A stretch of DNA of 51,125 nt from Mycolicibacterium sp. (GTDB taxonomy: Bacteria > Actinomycetota > Actinomycetes > Mycobacteriales > Mycobacteriaceae): NCBI RefSeq assembly GCF_017853185.1, contig NZ_JAFMJZ010000006.1, positions 1 to 51,125 of the forward strand, given 5' to 3'. Within the stretch, counting starts at the first letter, position 1; every line of letters begins with the position of its first letter. The notes under the pieces are model-generated. The model saw nothing but the letters and a program-made list of their open reading frames with translations, ran no database searches and was not told the DNA's origin. Below are positions 41,654 to 50,342 of this stretch, one piece after another. A program made the position numbers and the translations under genes.

Positions 41654-43141
41654 TTAGCTGAACGAGTAGTCGCTGAGCGGGAAATCGGAGGCCTGCGCGA
41701 TGGCGGCCTTGGCCGTCATCGGACGCAGCAGCGTCGCCTCACCGTGCGGGTTGAAATAGTACGACCGGGCTTCGGCGCAGTGTCCGACTGCGAAGACCGT
41801 GTCGCCGACCTGATCGAGCATCTGGTCGAGGAACCGGGAGTTGGCCTCCTCGGTCACCTCGAAGGTCGTCGCCCCGCGCTGCTTCGTCTCGCGCAGCAAC
41901 CGGTCCATGATCCGCATCTGGTATTCCATCGTGTTGAAGAAGTTCAACCCGATGAACGCATACGGACTCGCCAGGCTCAGATAGTTGGGGAACTGTGGGA
42001 TCGACACGCCCTGATAGGCCTGGAATCGGTTTTCCCGCCACCACTTTCCGAGATTGCGGCCACCGCGGCCGATGATCTCGATGGCCGGGATGTTTGCCTC
42101 CCACAGATCGAAACCGGTCGCCAGGACCAGGGTGTCGATCTCGGTCCGGCTCCCGTCGTTCGCGACGATCGCATGCGGCTCGATGCGCTCGATCCCGCTT
42201 GTCTGCAGGTGCACGTTCGGCTTGGTGAAGGTGCGGTAGTAGCTGTTGGAGAAGGTGGGCCGCTTGCACCCGAAGTCGTAGTCCGGGGTCAGCTTGCGGC
42301 GCACCTCGGGGTCACGGACCACCAGGTAGCGGTACAGCTTGGCGATGTCGGACGCGCCGATGTTGAGCCGGCGGAACAGCGTCTGCCGGTGGTGCAGCAC
42401 CACGTAGTTGAAGAACTCGTAAATGGCGTCGGTGACCGCGCGTACCGCTCGCTGGGCGAGTGGTACGCGGGCGAACAGCTTCTTGGCGCGCTCTGGGTAG
42501 CCGAAGTCGATCTTGGGCACCACGTAGATCGCGGTGCGCTGATAGACGGTCAGATCGCCGGCCGTCTTGGCCAGTTCGGGAATGAGCTGGACGGCGGTGG
42601 CGCCGGTCCCGATCAGGCCGATCCGCTTGCCGGCCGGATTGAACGAGTCGTCCCACGCGGTGGTGTGGATGACCTTGCCTTCGAATCCGTGGATGCCGGG
42701 GATATCCGGGGTGTGCGGTTGGGACAGGAAGCCGGTCGCGGTGATCAGGTACTGCGAGCTCAGTGTGCTGCCATCGGCCAGTGCCACCCGCCACAGCCGG
42801 GCTTCGTCATCCCAGCGGGCACCCTCCACTTTGGTGTTGAACCGGATGTGGCGGCGCACGTCGTACTTGTCGGCGACGTCGTCGGCGTACCGCTTGATCT
42901 CCGCACCGGGGGAGAAGAGCCGTGACCAGTTCGGGTTCGGCTCGAAGAAGTACGAGTAGGTGGTGGTCGGCACATCACAGGCCAGGCCGGGGTAGTGGTT
43001 GACGTACCAGGTGCCGCCGAGGTCGTCGAGCCGGTCGAGCAGCACGAAGTTCTCGAAGCCGAGACGCTTGAGCTGGACCGCCGCACCGATGCCTCCGAAG
43101 CCGGCTCCGACGATGATGACGTCGTAGTTCTGCTCGGTCAT
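41654..43141 (-). CDS. Baeyer-Villiger-type flavin monooxygenase
   Basis: A 495-residue FAD/NADPH monooxygenase. Two Rossmann motifs are seen: GAGFGG at 12-17 for FAD and GTGATAVQ near 178-185 for NADPH. The Baeyer-Villiger fingerprint FxGxxxHxxxW is complete (Phe153, Gly155, His159, Trp163). It belongs with mycobacterial BVMOs such as EthA and MymA, but I cannot tell which paralogue. Enzymes of this type oxidise ketones or sulfides and activate thioamide drugs. The ATG at 43141 has TACCGT seven bases upstream on the minus strand. Confidence 0.92.
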   Translation of the reverse strand: MTEQNYDVIIVGAGFGGIGAAVQLKRLGFENFVLLDRLDDLGGTWYVNHYPGLACDVPTTTYSYFFEPNPNWSRLFSPGAEIKRYADDVADKYDVRRHIRFNTKVEGARWDDEARLWRVALADGSTLSSQYLITATGFLSQPHTPDIPGIHGFEGKVIHTTAWDDSFNPAGKRIGLIGTGATAVQLIPELAKTAGDLTVYQRTAIYVVPKIDFGYPERAKKLFARVPLAQRAVRAVTDAIYEFFNYVVLHHRQTLFRRLNIGASDIAKLYRYLVVRDPEVRRKLTPDYDFGCKRPTFSNSYYRTFTKPNVHLQTSGIERIEPHAIVANDGSRTEIDTLVLATGFDLWEANIPAIEIIGRGGRNLGKWWRENRFQAYQGVSIPQFPNYLSLASPYAFIGLNFFNTMEYQMRIMDRLLRETKQRGATTFEVTEEANSRFLDQMLDQVGDTVFAVGHCAEARSYYFNPHGEATLLRPMTAKAAIAQASDFPLSDYSFS

Positions 43142-43148
43142 GAATCCG

Positions 43149-43154
43149 ACGGTA
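43149..43154 (-). promoter_or_regulatory. -10 box of a probable leaderless BVMO promoter
   Basis: TACCGT lies seven bases before the BVMO ATG on the minus strand, with no ribosome site between. The hexamer is the same as that of thiE. Confidence 0.45.
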
Positions 43155-43160
43155 CCGGAG

Positions 43161-43793
43161 CTAGCCGAGTCCGCTCCGTCGCAGCGCGGCGTCCACCGCC
43201 AACACCGGCACATCAAGGACTTTGGACCCTAAATCGTGCCGCGCCCCGGTCACCTCGACGATCTCCGTCGGCCCGCTGACGAGCCGGGCTGCCGCTTCCA
43301 GTTCGGCGATGCTGCCGAACGGGTCGGAGGTGCCATGGGTGAACACGGTGGGCACGGTGATCGCCCCGAAGTGTTCGGTGCGCAGCCGTTCCGGCTTACC
43401 CGGCGGGTGCAGCGGATAGGAGAACAGTGTCAGCGCATCGACTTCGTCGCCCGCTGCCACCGCCATCGAGGTCAGCCGCCCGCCGTAGGAGTGACCTCCG
43501 ACGATGACGGGGCCGCCGGTCAGCGCGCGTCCCGCCGCGATCGCCTCGACGATCCCGGCCTGATCGGCGGCCGAGGATCCCGACGGCGGCCCCTTCGGGC
43601 GGCGTCGCCGGTACGGCAGGTTGTAGCGGATCGCCAGCCAGCCGCGCCGCGCCCACTCCTCGCAGATCGCGATCAGCAGCGGGGAGTCCCGGCTGCCGCC
43701 CGCGCCGTGGGTGAGAAGCACCACGCCATGCGGTGCGCCCCCGGGTTCGTGGGCGACGCCCGCGATGTTCTCAAGCGCCGTCGTCAGAGTCAC
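43161..43793 (-). CDS. alpha/beta hydrolase (Rv0421c type)
   Basis: A 210-residue alpha/beta hydrolase of the dienelactone-hydrolase/TEX30-like group. Nucleophile Ser102 is in GGHSYGG, the acid is probably the Asp in THGTSDPFGS, and the His is in VTGARHDLG; the oxyanion motif is LLTHGAGGSRDSP. The GTG start overlaps the thiD stop by four bases (GTGA), so it is translated with thiD, and the pairing is conserved (Rv0421c-Rv0422c). Substrate unknown. Longer upstream frames lie within thiD. Confidence 0.85.
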   Translation of the reverse strand: MTLTTALENIAGVAHEPGGAPHGVVLLTHGAGGSRDSPLLIAICEEWARRGWLAIRYNLPYRRRRPKGPPSGSSAADQAGIVEAIAAGRALTGGPVIVGGHSYGGRLTSMAVAAGDEVDALTLFSYPLHPPGKPERLRTEHFGAITVPTVFTHGTSDPFGSIAELEAAARLVSGPTEIVEVTGARHDLGSKVLDVPVLAVDAALRRSGLG

Positions 43794-44626
43794 TCCTGAA
43801 GCCGGAACAGGGCCGACACCGGGCCGTGTCCTGCGCCCAGTGGATAGGCCGCCCGCAGACATTCGGTGACCCACTCCTTGCCGAACGCAACCGCGTCCGG
43901 CATCGCGTAGCCGTGCGCGAGTGCGCACGCGGTGGCCGCCGCCAGGGTGTCGCCTGCGCCGTGGTCGTGGGTGGTGTCCACCCGGGCCGCGCGGAACTCA
44001 TGAAACTCCGAACCGTCGAACAACAGGTCCGGGCTGTCCGGAGCCGACCTCAGATGGCCGCCCTTGACCAGCGCCCACTGCGGACCGAGGTCGTGCAAAG
44101 CCCTGGCGGCGTCGCGCTGGGTGGCGACGTCGACCACGTCGATGCCGACCAGCAGTCGCACCTCGTCGAGGTTCGGGGTCACCAGGCTGGCCAACGGGAA
44201 CAACTCGGTGCGCAGGGTGTCCAGCGCGGAGGTGTGCAGCAGGGGGTCGCCGTGCATGGAGGCGCACACCGGGTCGACGACGAACGGGACGGTTCCGGCC
44301 AGGCCCAATGAACGCCAGGCGCCGGCCACCGTCTCGATGATCGCGCTGGAGGCCAGCATCCCGGTCTTGGCGGCCTGCACGCCGATGTCGGTCGCGACGC
44401 ATTCGATCTGGCCGGCGATGATGTCGGTGGGAATCTCGTGGAAAGCTCTGACGCCCAACGAGTTCTGCACCGTCACTGCGGTGACGGCGACCAGCGAGTG
44501 CACGCCGAGCAGGGCGAAGGTGCGCATATCGGCTTGCAGGCCGGCGCCCCCGCCGGAGTCCGTCCCGGCGATACTCAGCACCCGCACCGGGGTCTGGCCG
44601 GGCGGTGTCAATGGCAGAAACTTCAC
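43790..44626 (-). CDS. thiD: hydroxymethylpyrimidine (phosphate) kinase
   Basis: A 278-residue ribokinase-fold enzyme that phosphorylates HMP and HMP-phosphate in thiamine synthesis. LSIAGTDSGGGAGLQADMRTFALLGVHSLVAVTAVTVQNSLGV is the substrate and lid region. VDPVCASMHGDPLL and the ATP/anion-hole motif DHGAGDTLAAA complete the site. The GTG has GGGAGG seven bases upstream; this site overlaps the 3' edge of a TPP riboswitch. In M. tuberculosis thiC lies next door; here it is absent and an unrelated gene diverges instead. Confidence 0.95.
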   Translation of the reverse strand: MKFLPLTPPGQTPVRVLSIAGTDSGGGAGLQADMRTFALLGVHSLVAVTAVTVQNSLGVRAFHEIPTDIIAGQIECVATDIGVQAAKTGMLASSAIIETVAGAWRSLGLAGTVPFVVDPVCASMHGDPLLHTSALDTLRTELFPLASLVTPNLDEVRLLVGIDVVDVATQRDAARALHDLGPQWALVKGGHLRSAPDSPDLLFDGSEFHEFRAARVDTTHDHGAGDTLAAATACALAHGYAMPDAVAFGKEWVTECLRAAYPLGAGHGPVSALFRLQE

Positions 44627-44635
44627 TTCGGATCC

Positions 44636-44729
44636 TCCCTACGCCGGCATTACCCGGTCAGGTTCAGACGGTCGACGGCACCAGCCGTCCTCTCAGCGCA
44701 TTCGTATGCGCTCCCGTTGGTGTGTTCAC
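44636..44729 (-). ncRNA. TPP riboswitch leading thiD
   Basis: On the minus strand the THI-box elements appear in order: ACGGGAGCGC, CGCTGAGAGG, a G/C arm (GACGGCTGGTGCCGTC), CTGAACCTGACCGGGTAATG and CCGGCGTAGGGAGG. The last element includes the thiD ribosome site, so bound TPP would sequester it directly. Boundaries are approximate. Confidence 0.95.
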
Positions 44730-44733
44730 CTTC

Positions 44734-44739
44734 ACGCTA
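44734..44739 (-). promoter_or_regulatory. -10 box of the thiD riboswitch transcript
   Basis: TAGCGT on the minus strand predicts a start near 44727 at the 5' edge of the aptamer, the same hexamer and geometry as before the thiO riboswitch. Confidence 0.45.
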
Positions 44740-44747
44740 GCAAGGAG

Positions 44748-44753
44748 TAATTT
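44748..44753 (+). promoter_or_regulatory. -10 box of a probable leaderless promoter for the oxidoreductase
   Basis: TAATTT lies six bases before the GTG at 44760. It is eight bases from the divergent thiD -10 box. Confidence 0.4.
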
Positions 44754-44759
44754 CAGGCG

Positions 44760-45773
44760 GTGCCGACGAATCGCCAAATCGTGCTGCGCCGCCGCCCGAC
44801 GGGACTGGTGGCCCCGGGCGACACCGAGTTGATCAGCTCCCCGGCTCCCCGGCCAGCCGAGGGTGAGGCCCTGCTGCGCACCACCTACATCGGCCTGGAT
44901 GCCGCGGTCCGGACCTGGCTGAACGACCAGCCCGGTTATCTCCCTCCGGTCGGGATCGGCGAGGTGATCCGCGCCGCCGGCGTTGGAGAGGTGGTCGAAT
45001 CACGTTGTCCCGCTTATCAGGTGGGTGACATCGTCACCACCCTCACCGGATTCCAGGAGTACTCGATCATCCGGGACGACATCTTCAGCACGCCGATCCC
45101 GGGGGAAAGTGACCAGCGGGCGATCATGAGCGTGTACGGGTCGGGCGGCGCCACCGCGTACTTCGGTATGAAGGAAGTGGGCCGCCCGCAACCCGGGGAG
45201 ACGGTGGTGGTCTCGGCGGCGGCCGGAGCCACCGGTTCCATCGCCGGCCAGATCGCCAGGATCGCCGGTGCCCGCGTGGTCGGCATCGCCGGCGGTCCCG
45301 AGAAGTGCCGTGCCGTGGTGGAGGACTTCGGCTTCGACGCCTGCATCGACTACAAGAACGACGATCTGCGCGCCGCGCTCAAACAGCACTGCCCCAAAGG
45401 GGTCAACGTCTACTACGACAACGTCGGCGGCGAGATCCTCGACGCGGTCCTGGGGCGGCTGGCGCCCAAGGCCAGAGTCGTCCTCTGCGGTGTGATCTCG
45501 AGCTACCTGACGGGCGAGCATCCCGGTCCGGCGAACTACGTCAACCTGCTGTCCAAGACGGCGTCGATGCAGGGCTTCAACGCGCTGGAGATGTGGGACC
45601 GCTTCGATGAGGCGTTCGCCGACCTGCGCCGGTGGGGAGCCGAAGGGCTGCTGGTGCACCGGGAGACGGTCTTCGACGGACTCGAGTCGTGCGTCGATGC
45701 GCTCAACGGACTGTTCACCGGAGCCAACATCGGCAAGATGCTGGTGAAGGTCAGCGAGCCGACGGCGAGCTGA
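44760..45773 (+). CDS. NADP-dependent medium-chain oxidoreductase (curcumin/LTB4 reductase-like)
   Basis: A 337-residue zinc-free MDR enzyme of the leukotriene-B4 12-hydroxydehydrogenase/curcumin reductase group. The N-terminal GroES-like half begins NRQIVLRRRPTG, and the nucleotide site is SAAAGATGSIAGQIARIAGARVVGIAGGPEKC. YYDNVGGEILDAVL and the C-terminal NIGKMLVKVS are family landmarks. It likely reduces alpha,beta-unsaturated carbonyls with NADPH. The start is a GTG behind TAATTT. The final codons (VSEPTAS) and stop are duplicated 38 bases downstream. Confidence 0.9.
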   Translation: MPTNRQIVLRRRPTGLVAPGDTELISSPAPRPAEGEALLRTTYIGLDAAVRTWLNDQPGYLPPVGIGEVIRAAGVGEVVESRCPAYQVGDIVTTLTGFQEYSIIRDDIFSTPIPGESDQRAIMSVYGSGGATAYFGMKEVGRPQPGETVVVSAAAGATGSIAGQIARIAGARVVGIAGGPEKCRAVVEDFGFDACIDYKNDDLRAALKQHCPKGVNVYYDNVGGEILDAVLGRLAPKARVVLCGVISSYLTGEHPGPANYVNLLSKTASMQGFNALEMWDRFDEAFADLRRWGAEGLLVHRETVFDGLESCVDALNGLFTGANIGKMLVKVSEPTAS

Positions 45774-45811
45774 CCAATCGGGCAGGCGTCAGCGAGCCGA
45801 CGGCTAGCTGA
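45750..45811. repeat. 24-bp direct repeat at the convergent oxidoreductase/xthA ends
   Basis: GTCAGCGAGCCGACGGCGAG plus CTGA at 45750-45773 recurs at 45788-45811 with one change (G to T), an offset of 38 bases. The change in the second copy creates the TAG stop of xthA on the minus strand. The first copy ends the oxidoreductase gene. Confidence 0.85.
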
Positions 45812-46598
45812 TGTCGACCAGCACGGGGGCGTGGTCGCTGGGCGACCCGATCCGCTCCTTGCCGGTCTTGCGCTCGTCACGCGCGATCTCGGCGTGGGTC
45901 ACCTGACGCGCCAATTCCGGTGAGGCCAGGATGAAGTCGATCCGCATGCCCTGTTTCTTGGGGAACCGCAACTGGGTGTAGTCCCAGTAGGTGTACACCC
46001 CCGGACCGGGTGCGAACGGACGCACCACATCGGTGAACGACGACTCGATCGCCGAGAACGCGGCCCGTTCCGGTTCGGTGATGTGCGTGCTGCCGCGGAA
46101 GAAATCCACGTCCCATACGTCCTCGTCGGTGGGTGCGACGTTCCAGTCGCCGACCAGCGCGATCCGGGCCTGCGGGTCGTCGCGCAGCCATTCGGTGGCG
46201 CTATTACGCAGTGCGGCAAGCCAATCCAGCTTGTAGCGGTAGTGCGGATCCTCGACGGTGCGACCGTTGGGAACGTAGAGACTCCACACCCGCACGCCGC
46301 CGCAGGTGGCCCCCAACGCCCGGGCCTCGTTCTTCTCACCGAACGGAGGCTGGCCGTCGAAGCCGATCTGGACGTCGTCGAAACCCACCCGGGAGGCGAT
46401 CGCGACCCCGTTCCACTGATCGTGGCCGCAGTGCACCACCTCGTAGCCCGCGCCCAGGAAGGTCATCATCGGGAACTGATCGTCGGAGCACTTGGTCTCC
46501 TGCATGGCCAGCACGTCGACGTCGGCGCGCGCCATCCAGTCCACCACCCGCTCCGCCCGGGCTCGGACGGAGTTGACGTTCCACGTTGCAATTCTCAT
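45804..46598 (-). CDS. xthA: exodeoxyribonuclease III
   Basis: A 264-residue AP endonuclease/3'-exonuclease of the ExoIII family acting in base-excision repair. MRIATWNVNSVRAR starts the fold; the catalytic Glu is in AMQETKCSDDQF, DWNVAP holds the Asp/Asn pair, and SDHAPVLVDI ends with the Asp-His pair. It corresponds to Rv0427c but is slightly shorter at the start. The C-terminus ends directly after the last conserved strand because of a stop in a duplicated segment. The upstream spacer to def is only 49 bases; Rv0428c, which lies there in M. tuberculosis, is absent. Confidence 0.94.
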   Translation of the reverse strand: MRIATWNVNSVRARAERVVDWMARADVDVLAMQETKCSDDQFPMMTFLGAGYEVVHCGHDQWNGVAIASRVGFDDVQIGFDGQPPFGEKNEARALGATCGGVRVWSLYVPNGRTVEDPHYRYKLDWLAALRNSATEWLRDDPQARIALVGDWNVAPTDEDVWDVDFFRGSTHITEPERAAFSAIESSFTDVVRPFAPGPGVYTYWDYTQLRFPKKQGMRIDFILASPELARQVTHAEIARDERKTGKERIGSPSDHAPVLVDIS

Positions 46599-46612
46599 GA
46601 GCTCGCCTGTCT

Positions 46613-46640
46613 CAAATCCCCTGGACCAAATCCCCTAGTC
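46613..46640. repeat. 14-bp imperfect tandem repeat between def and xthA
   Basis: CAAATCCCCTGGAC is followed by CAAATCCCCTAGTC, differing at two or three bases, in the short gap between the def stop and the xthA start. Confidence 0.5.
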
Positions 46641-46647
46641 CAAAACC

Positions 46648-47241
46648 TCAGTGGCCGAACGGATCCGGAACGTCGCCGGGCATCCATGACAGTCCGGGAA
46701 CGCCCCAGCCGTTGGCTTTGGCGGTCTTCTTGGCTGCGCGGGCGTGCCGGCCGATCAGCTTGTCCACGTAGAGGAATCCGTCGAGGTGCCCGGTCTCGTG
46801 CTGAAGCATTCGGGCGAACAACCCGGTGCCCTCCAGCGTCACCGGGTTGCCGTCGGCATCCAGGCCGGTGACCTTGGCCCACTCGGCCCGGCCGCAGGGG
46901 AACGACTCGCCCGGAACCGACAGGCAGCCCTCGTCGTCGTCATCCGGGTCCGGCATCGTCTCCGGCACCGGTGAGGTCTCCAGCACCGGGTTGATCACCA
47001 CCCCGCGTTGGTAGGTGGCGCTGCCGCGCTGCTCGGGGCAGTCGTAGACGAAAACCCGCAGTCCGACCCCGATCTGGTTGGCCGCCAGACCGACGCCGTT
47101 GGCGGCGTCCATGGTCTCGTACATGTCGGCGATCAATCCGGCCAGATCCGGCGGTAGTGAGCCGTCCGGGCTGACCTGGACCGGGGTGGTGGGGTTGTGC
47201 AGAACTGGATCGCCGAGGATCACAATGGGACGGACCGCCAT
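46648..47241 (-). CDS. def: peptide deformylase
   Basis: A 197-residue metalloenzyme that removes the N-formyl group from nascent proteins. The three family motifs are present: [10 protein letters not shown] (49-58), EGCLSVPG (104-111, metal ligand Cys106) and QHETGHLDG (147-155, His148, catalytic Glu149, His152). The length equals M. tuberculosis Def (Rv0429c), and both end in PDPFGH. The ATG at 47241 is chosen by that match; TAAGCT lies eight bases upstream on the minus strand. Confidence 0.97.
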   Translation of the reverse strand: MAVRPIVILGDPVLHNPTTPVQVSPDGSLPPDLAGLIADMYETMDAANGVGLAANQIGVGLRVFVYDCPEQRGSATYQRGVVINPVLETSPVPETMPDPDDDDEGCLSVPGESFPCGRAEWAKVTGLDADGNPVTLEGTGLFARMLQHETGHLDGFLYVDKLIGRHARAAKKTAKANGWGVPGLSWMPGDVPDPFGH

Positions 47242-47364
47242 GGTCGGAAAGCTTAAGTGAGCCGACGCGCGGGGTTCGATGCCATGCATGTGCACCCCGG
47301 CATGATTCAATGACGACGAACCACAGGGATGTCATTTTCCGGGGCAGTCATCAGAAGGGATCGA

Positions 47365-47673
47365 ATGGACGGCGCCATTGCACGGGCCGAGCGGTCGCAT
47401 GACGACGCCGAACTCCCTGAGGGGCTGACCCGCCGCGAATACGACATCCTCGCTTTCGAGCGGCAGTGGTGGAAGTACGCCGGGGCCAAAGAGGAAGCCA
47501 TCAAGGAGCTCTTCTCCATGTCGGCGACCCGCTACTACCAGGTTCTGAACTCTCTCGTCGACCGGCCGGAGGCCCTTGCCGCCGACCCGATGCTGGTCAA
47601 GCGTCTGCGCCGGCTGCGGGCCAGCCGTCAGAAGGCCCGGGCCGCACGTCGGCTGGGCTTCGAGCTCCCCTGA
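47365..47673 (+). CDS. DUF3263 protein (Rv0430 type)
   Basis: A 102-residue basic protein with the DUF3263 domain: LTRREYDILAFERQWWKYAGAKEEAIKELFSMSATRYYQVLNSLVDRPEAL, a helix-turn-helix-like core found across actinobacteria. A basic tail follows (RLRRLRASRQKARAARRLG). It probably binds DNA. The ATG at 47365 has AGAAGGGAT immediately upstream, and the length equals Rv0430. It diverges from def and precedes virR by 22 bases, the same trio as in M. tuberculosis. Confidence 0.9.
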   Translation: MDGAIARAERSHDDAELPEGLTRREYDILAFERQWWKYAGAKEEAIKELFSMSATRYYQVLNSLVDRPEALAADPMLVKRLRRLRASRQKARAARRLGFELP

Positions 47674-47682
47674 TCGTCCGGT

Positions 47683-47688
47683 TACAGT
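47683..47688 (+). promoter_or_regulatory. -10 box of a probable leaderless virR promoter
   Basis: TACAGT lies seven bases before the virR ATG, with no ribosome site in between. Confidence 0.45.
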
Positions 47689-47695
47689 TGGCCGG

Positions 47696-48145
47696 ATGAA
47701 CGAGCGCGTTCCCGATTCCTCCGGGCTGCCCCTGCGCGCCATGGTGATGGTGCTGCTCTTCCTCGGGGTGATCTTCCTGCTGGTCGGCTTCCAGGCGATG
47801 AGCTCGGACAACGATGTCGACGACAGTTCGGCTCAGACCGTCACCAGCACCAGCACCAGCAAGACCGTCGCACCCAAGCCGGACGTCCGGGTCTACAGCA
47901 TCGCCGACGACCAGGCCGGCGCCACCCGCGTCGGGGACCGGTTGCGCGAGGCCGGCTGGAACGTCACCGAGGCGGCCACCTCGACTGCAGCCCAGGTTCC
48001 CGCCACCACGGTCTACTTCGGCAACGCCGAGGGCGAGAAGGCGGCCGCCGAGGCGGTCGGCAAGGTTCTCGAGGCGCCGGTCGCGGCCCGCATCCCGGAA
48101 ATAGCCGAGCAGCCTCCCGGAGTGATCGTGCTGGTGGCCGGTTAG
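47696..48145 (+). CDS. virR: VirR, LytR_C-domain membrane protein
   Basis: A 149-residue protein corresponding to Rv0431 (VirR), which limits release of membrane vesicles and supports cell-wall architecture. There is a short cytosolic tail, a transmembrane helix at about 13-35, a Ser/Thr-rich linker (TSTSTSKT), then a LytR_C domain of about 90 residues ([54 protein letters not shown]). The last residues form the domain's final strand, so the protein is complete. Identified by sequence type and synteny between DUF3263 and sodC. Confidence 0.9.
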   Translation: MNERVPDSSGLPLRAMVMVLLFLGVIFLLVGFQAMSSDNDVDDSSAQTVTSTSTSKTVAPKPDVRVYSIADDQAGATRVGDRLREAGWNVTEAATSTAAQVPATTVYFGNAEGEKAAAEAVGKVLEAPVAARIPEIAEQPPGVIVLVAG

Positions 48146-48151
48146 CTCGGA

Positions 48152-48157
48152 TAGGCT
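48152..48157 (+). promoter_or_regulatory. -10 box of a probable leaderless sodC promoter
   Basis: TAGGCT lies seven bases before the sodC ATG, just after the virR stop. Confidence 0.45.
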
Positions 48158-48164
48158 CAGCGTC

Positions 48165-48911
48165 ATGGCCAGATCCGCGAAAACCCGGAAGTACGCCGTC
48201 CTCGCGCTGACCGCTCCGGTCGCCCTACTCAGCGCCTGTAGTCCGCACGAGCCCGTCGCCACCGGGACCTACACCCCTCCGGCCGTCTGGACCGGATCCC
48301 CGGCCCCGGGCGCCCCGGCCGAGGTGCACGGCGCCTCGGCGCCGGCGGCCCCCGCCCAGTCATCGGCCGCCCAGGCACCCGCCGTGCCGGCGGACGCACT
48401 GACGGCCAAGATCATCGCGCCGGACGGATCCCAGGTGGCCGCGGCGACCATCGAGTTCAACGACGGCTTCGCCACGGTGACCATCCAGACCTCCGAGCCG
48501 GGCAAACTCACTCCCGGCCCGCACGGACTGCACATCCACGCCGTCGGCCGCTGTGAGGCCAACTCGGTGGGCCCCGACGGCGGCGCCCAGGGTGACTTCC
48601 TCTCGGCCGGCGGCCACTTCCAGCCCGGCGCCCCGGCCGGACATCCTGGCCATGCCGGCGATCTGAGTTCGCTTCAGGTGCGCCCGGACGGCACCGCGAT
48701 GCTGGTGACGACGACCAGTGCCTTCACCAAGGACCAACTGCTGGCCGCCCCCGGCACCGCGATCGTCATCCACGCGGGCGCCGACAACTTCGGCAACATC
48801 CCTGCCGACCGGTACCAGCAGATCAACGGAGCACCGGCGCCGGATGAGACCACCTTGGCCACCGGCGATGCCGGTAAACGGGTCGCCTGCGGTGTCATCA
48901 GCGCCGCTTAG
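48165..48911 (+). CDS. sodC: Cu,Zn superoxide dismutase lipoprotein
   Basis: A 248-residue exported lipoprotein (lipobox LSAC, Cys25) that turns superoxide into peroxide outside the membrane. After a Pro/Ala linker containing VWTGSPAPG, the Greek-key domain carries metal-ligand histidines in [21 protein letters not shown] and [10 protein letters not shown]. The disulfide Cys pair is in GRCE and near the end (RVACGVIS). The usual second His of the HVHE loop is HIH here. Corresponds to Rv0432. Its end overlaps the next gene by 20 bases. Confidence 0.95.
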   Translation: MARSAKTRKYAVLALTAPVALLSACSPHEPVATGTYTPPAVWTGSPAPGAPAEVHGASAPAAPAQSSAAQAPAVPADALTAKIIAPDGSQVAAATIEFNDGFATVTIQTSEPGKLTPGPHGLHIHAVGRCEANSVGPDGGAQGDFLSAGGHFQPGAPAGHPGHAGDLSSLQVRPDGTAMLVTTTSAFTKDQLLAAPGTAIVIHAGADNFGNIPADRYQQINGAPAPDETTLATGDAGKRVACGVISAA

Positions 48912-50019
48912 GATCGATTTCGCCGGCTCCCCACGGCCGACGCTCGGCGTGGAGTGGGAGTTCGCCCTCGTCGACGCAGAGACCCGGGATCTGTCCAACG
49001 AAGCCGCGGCGGTGATCGCCGACATCGGCGAGAACCCGCGTGTGCACAAGGAGTTGCTGCGCAACACCATCGAGGTCGTCACCGGCATCTGCGACACCGT
49101 CGCCGGGGCGATGGACGATCTGCGTTCCACCCTGACCTCCACCCACGAGGTGGTTCGCGACCGTGGCATGGACCTGTTCTGCGCCGGCACCCATCCCTTC
49201 GCGCAGTGGTCGGCGCAGGAACTGACCGAGGGGCCCCGCTACGCCGAACTGATCAGCCGAACCCAGTGGTGGGGCCGCCAGATGCTGATCTGGGGTGTGC
49301 ACGTGCACGTCGGCGTCTCCTCGGCGCACAAGGTGATGCCGATCATCTCCTCGTTGCTCAACCACTACCCGCACCTGCTGGCACTGTCGGCGTCGTCGCC
49401 GTACTGGGCCGGCGAGGACACCGGCTATGCCAGCAACCGGGCGATGATGTTCCAGCAACTGCCCACCGCGGGACTGCCCTTCCAGTTCCAAACCTGGCGT
49501 CAGTTCGAGCGGTTCGTGCATGACCAGAGGACCACCGGAATCATCGACCATGTCAACGAAATCCGTTGGGACATCAGGCCTTCACCGAATCTGGGCACCG
49601 TCGAGGTTCGCATCTTCGATGGCGTGTCCAACATCCGCGAACTGTCCGCGCTGGTCGCACTGACGCACTGCCTGATCGTCGACCTCGACCGTCGGCTGGA
49701 GGCCGGCGAGCAGCTGCCGGTGATGCCGCCGTGGCACGTGCAGGAGAACAAGTGGCGTGCCGCCCGTTACGGGCTGGACGCGATCATCATCCTGGATGCC
49801 GACAGCAACGAGCGGCTGGTCACCGAGGACCTCGACGAACTACTGAACCGCCTTGAGCCGGTGGCCAAGTCGCTGGAGTGCGCCGACGAACTGGCCGCGG
49901 TGGCCGAGATCCCCCGCCGCGGCGCGTCGTATCAGCGCCAGCGGCGGGTGGCCGAGGAGCAGGACGGCGATCTGCGCGCAGTCGTCGACGCGCTCGTGGG
50001 TGAACTGGAAATCGGCTGA
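48892..50019 (+). CDS. YbdK-type carboxylate-amine ligase (glutamate-cysteine ligase family 2)
   Basis: A 375-residue GCS2-fold ligase corresponding to Rv0433. The N-terminal [12 protein letters not shown] supplies metal/ATP ligands; [30 protein letters not shown] and [18 protein letters not shown] are family hallmarks. YbdK-like proteins form gamma-glutamyl-type amide bonds weakly, and the real substrate is unknown. The GTG at 48892, inside the sodC end, gives a length almost identical to the M. tuberculosis protein and starts just before the conserved domain. Confidence 0.9.
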   Translation: MSSAPLRIDFAGSPRPTLGVEWEFALVDAETRDLSNEAAAVIADIGENPRVHKELLRNTIEVVTGICDTVAGAMDDLRSTLTSTHEVVRDRGMDLFCAGTHPFAQWSAQELTEGPRYAELISRTQWWGRQMLIWGVHVHVGVSSAHKVMPIISSLLNHYPHLLALSASSPYWAGEDTGYASNRAMMFQQLPTAGLPFQFQTWRQFERFVHDQRTTGIIDHVNEIRWDIRPSPNLGTVEVRIFDGVSNIRELSALVALTHCLIVDLDRRLEAGEQLPVMPPWHVQENKWRAARYGLDAIIILDADSNERLVTEDLDELLNRLEPVAKSLECADELAAVAEIPRRGASYQRQRRVAEEQDGDLRAVVDALVGELEIG

Positions 50020-50024
50020 CTCCC

Positions 50025-50342
50025 GTGGCGAGACTTCGGACGTCCGCAGGCGTCGCTGTGATGATCTGCGTCGTGCTCGGCGGCTGCACCCGCGCGATCG
50101 GCGGCACCCCGGTGCCCGACCCCGCCGGAGTCGGCGTCGCGGCACTGCTCTCCACGACCTGCCGGGACTACATTGGTATGAAGGACAGCGCCCGGCGCGA
50201 CGTGATCACCGCGATCGGGGAGGACGGCAACAAGCTGGTGGCCGCCAACCCCGATCTGTGGGTGGGCGTGGCCGCCGCCCTGTGCACCTTCGTCGCCCCC
50301 GGCGCACCGGTCAAGGATGTGGTCACCGGTGGTGTCCGCTGA
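50025..50342 (+). CDS. small putative lipoprotein
   Basis: A 105-residue exported protein with a basic N-region, hydrophobic core and lipobox LGGC (Cys21). The mature part of about 85 residues has two more Cys (TTCRDY and ALCTFV) that could pair, resembling the small DUF732-like helical domains of mycobacterial secreted proteins. I do not recognise a named family. The GTG start is five bases after the YbdK-type stop. The stop shares a base with the next ATG (TGATG), so it sits in an operon. Confidence 0.7.
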   Translation: MARLRTSAGVAVMICVVLGGCTRAIGGTPVPDPAGVGVAALLSTTCRDYIGMKDSARRDVITAIGEDGNKLVAANPDLWVGVAAALCTFVAPGAPVKDVVTGGVR

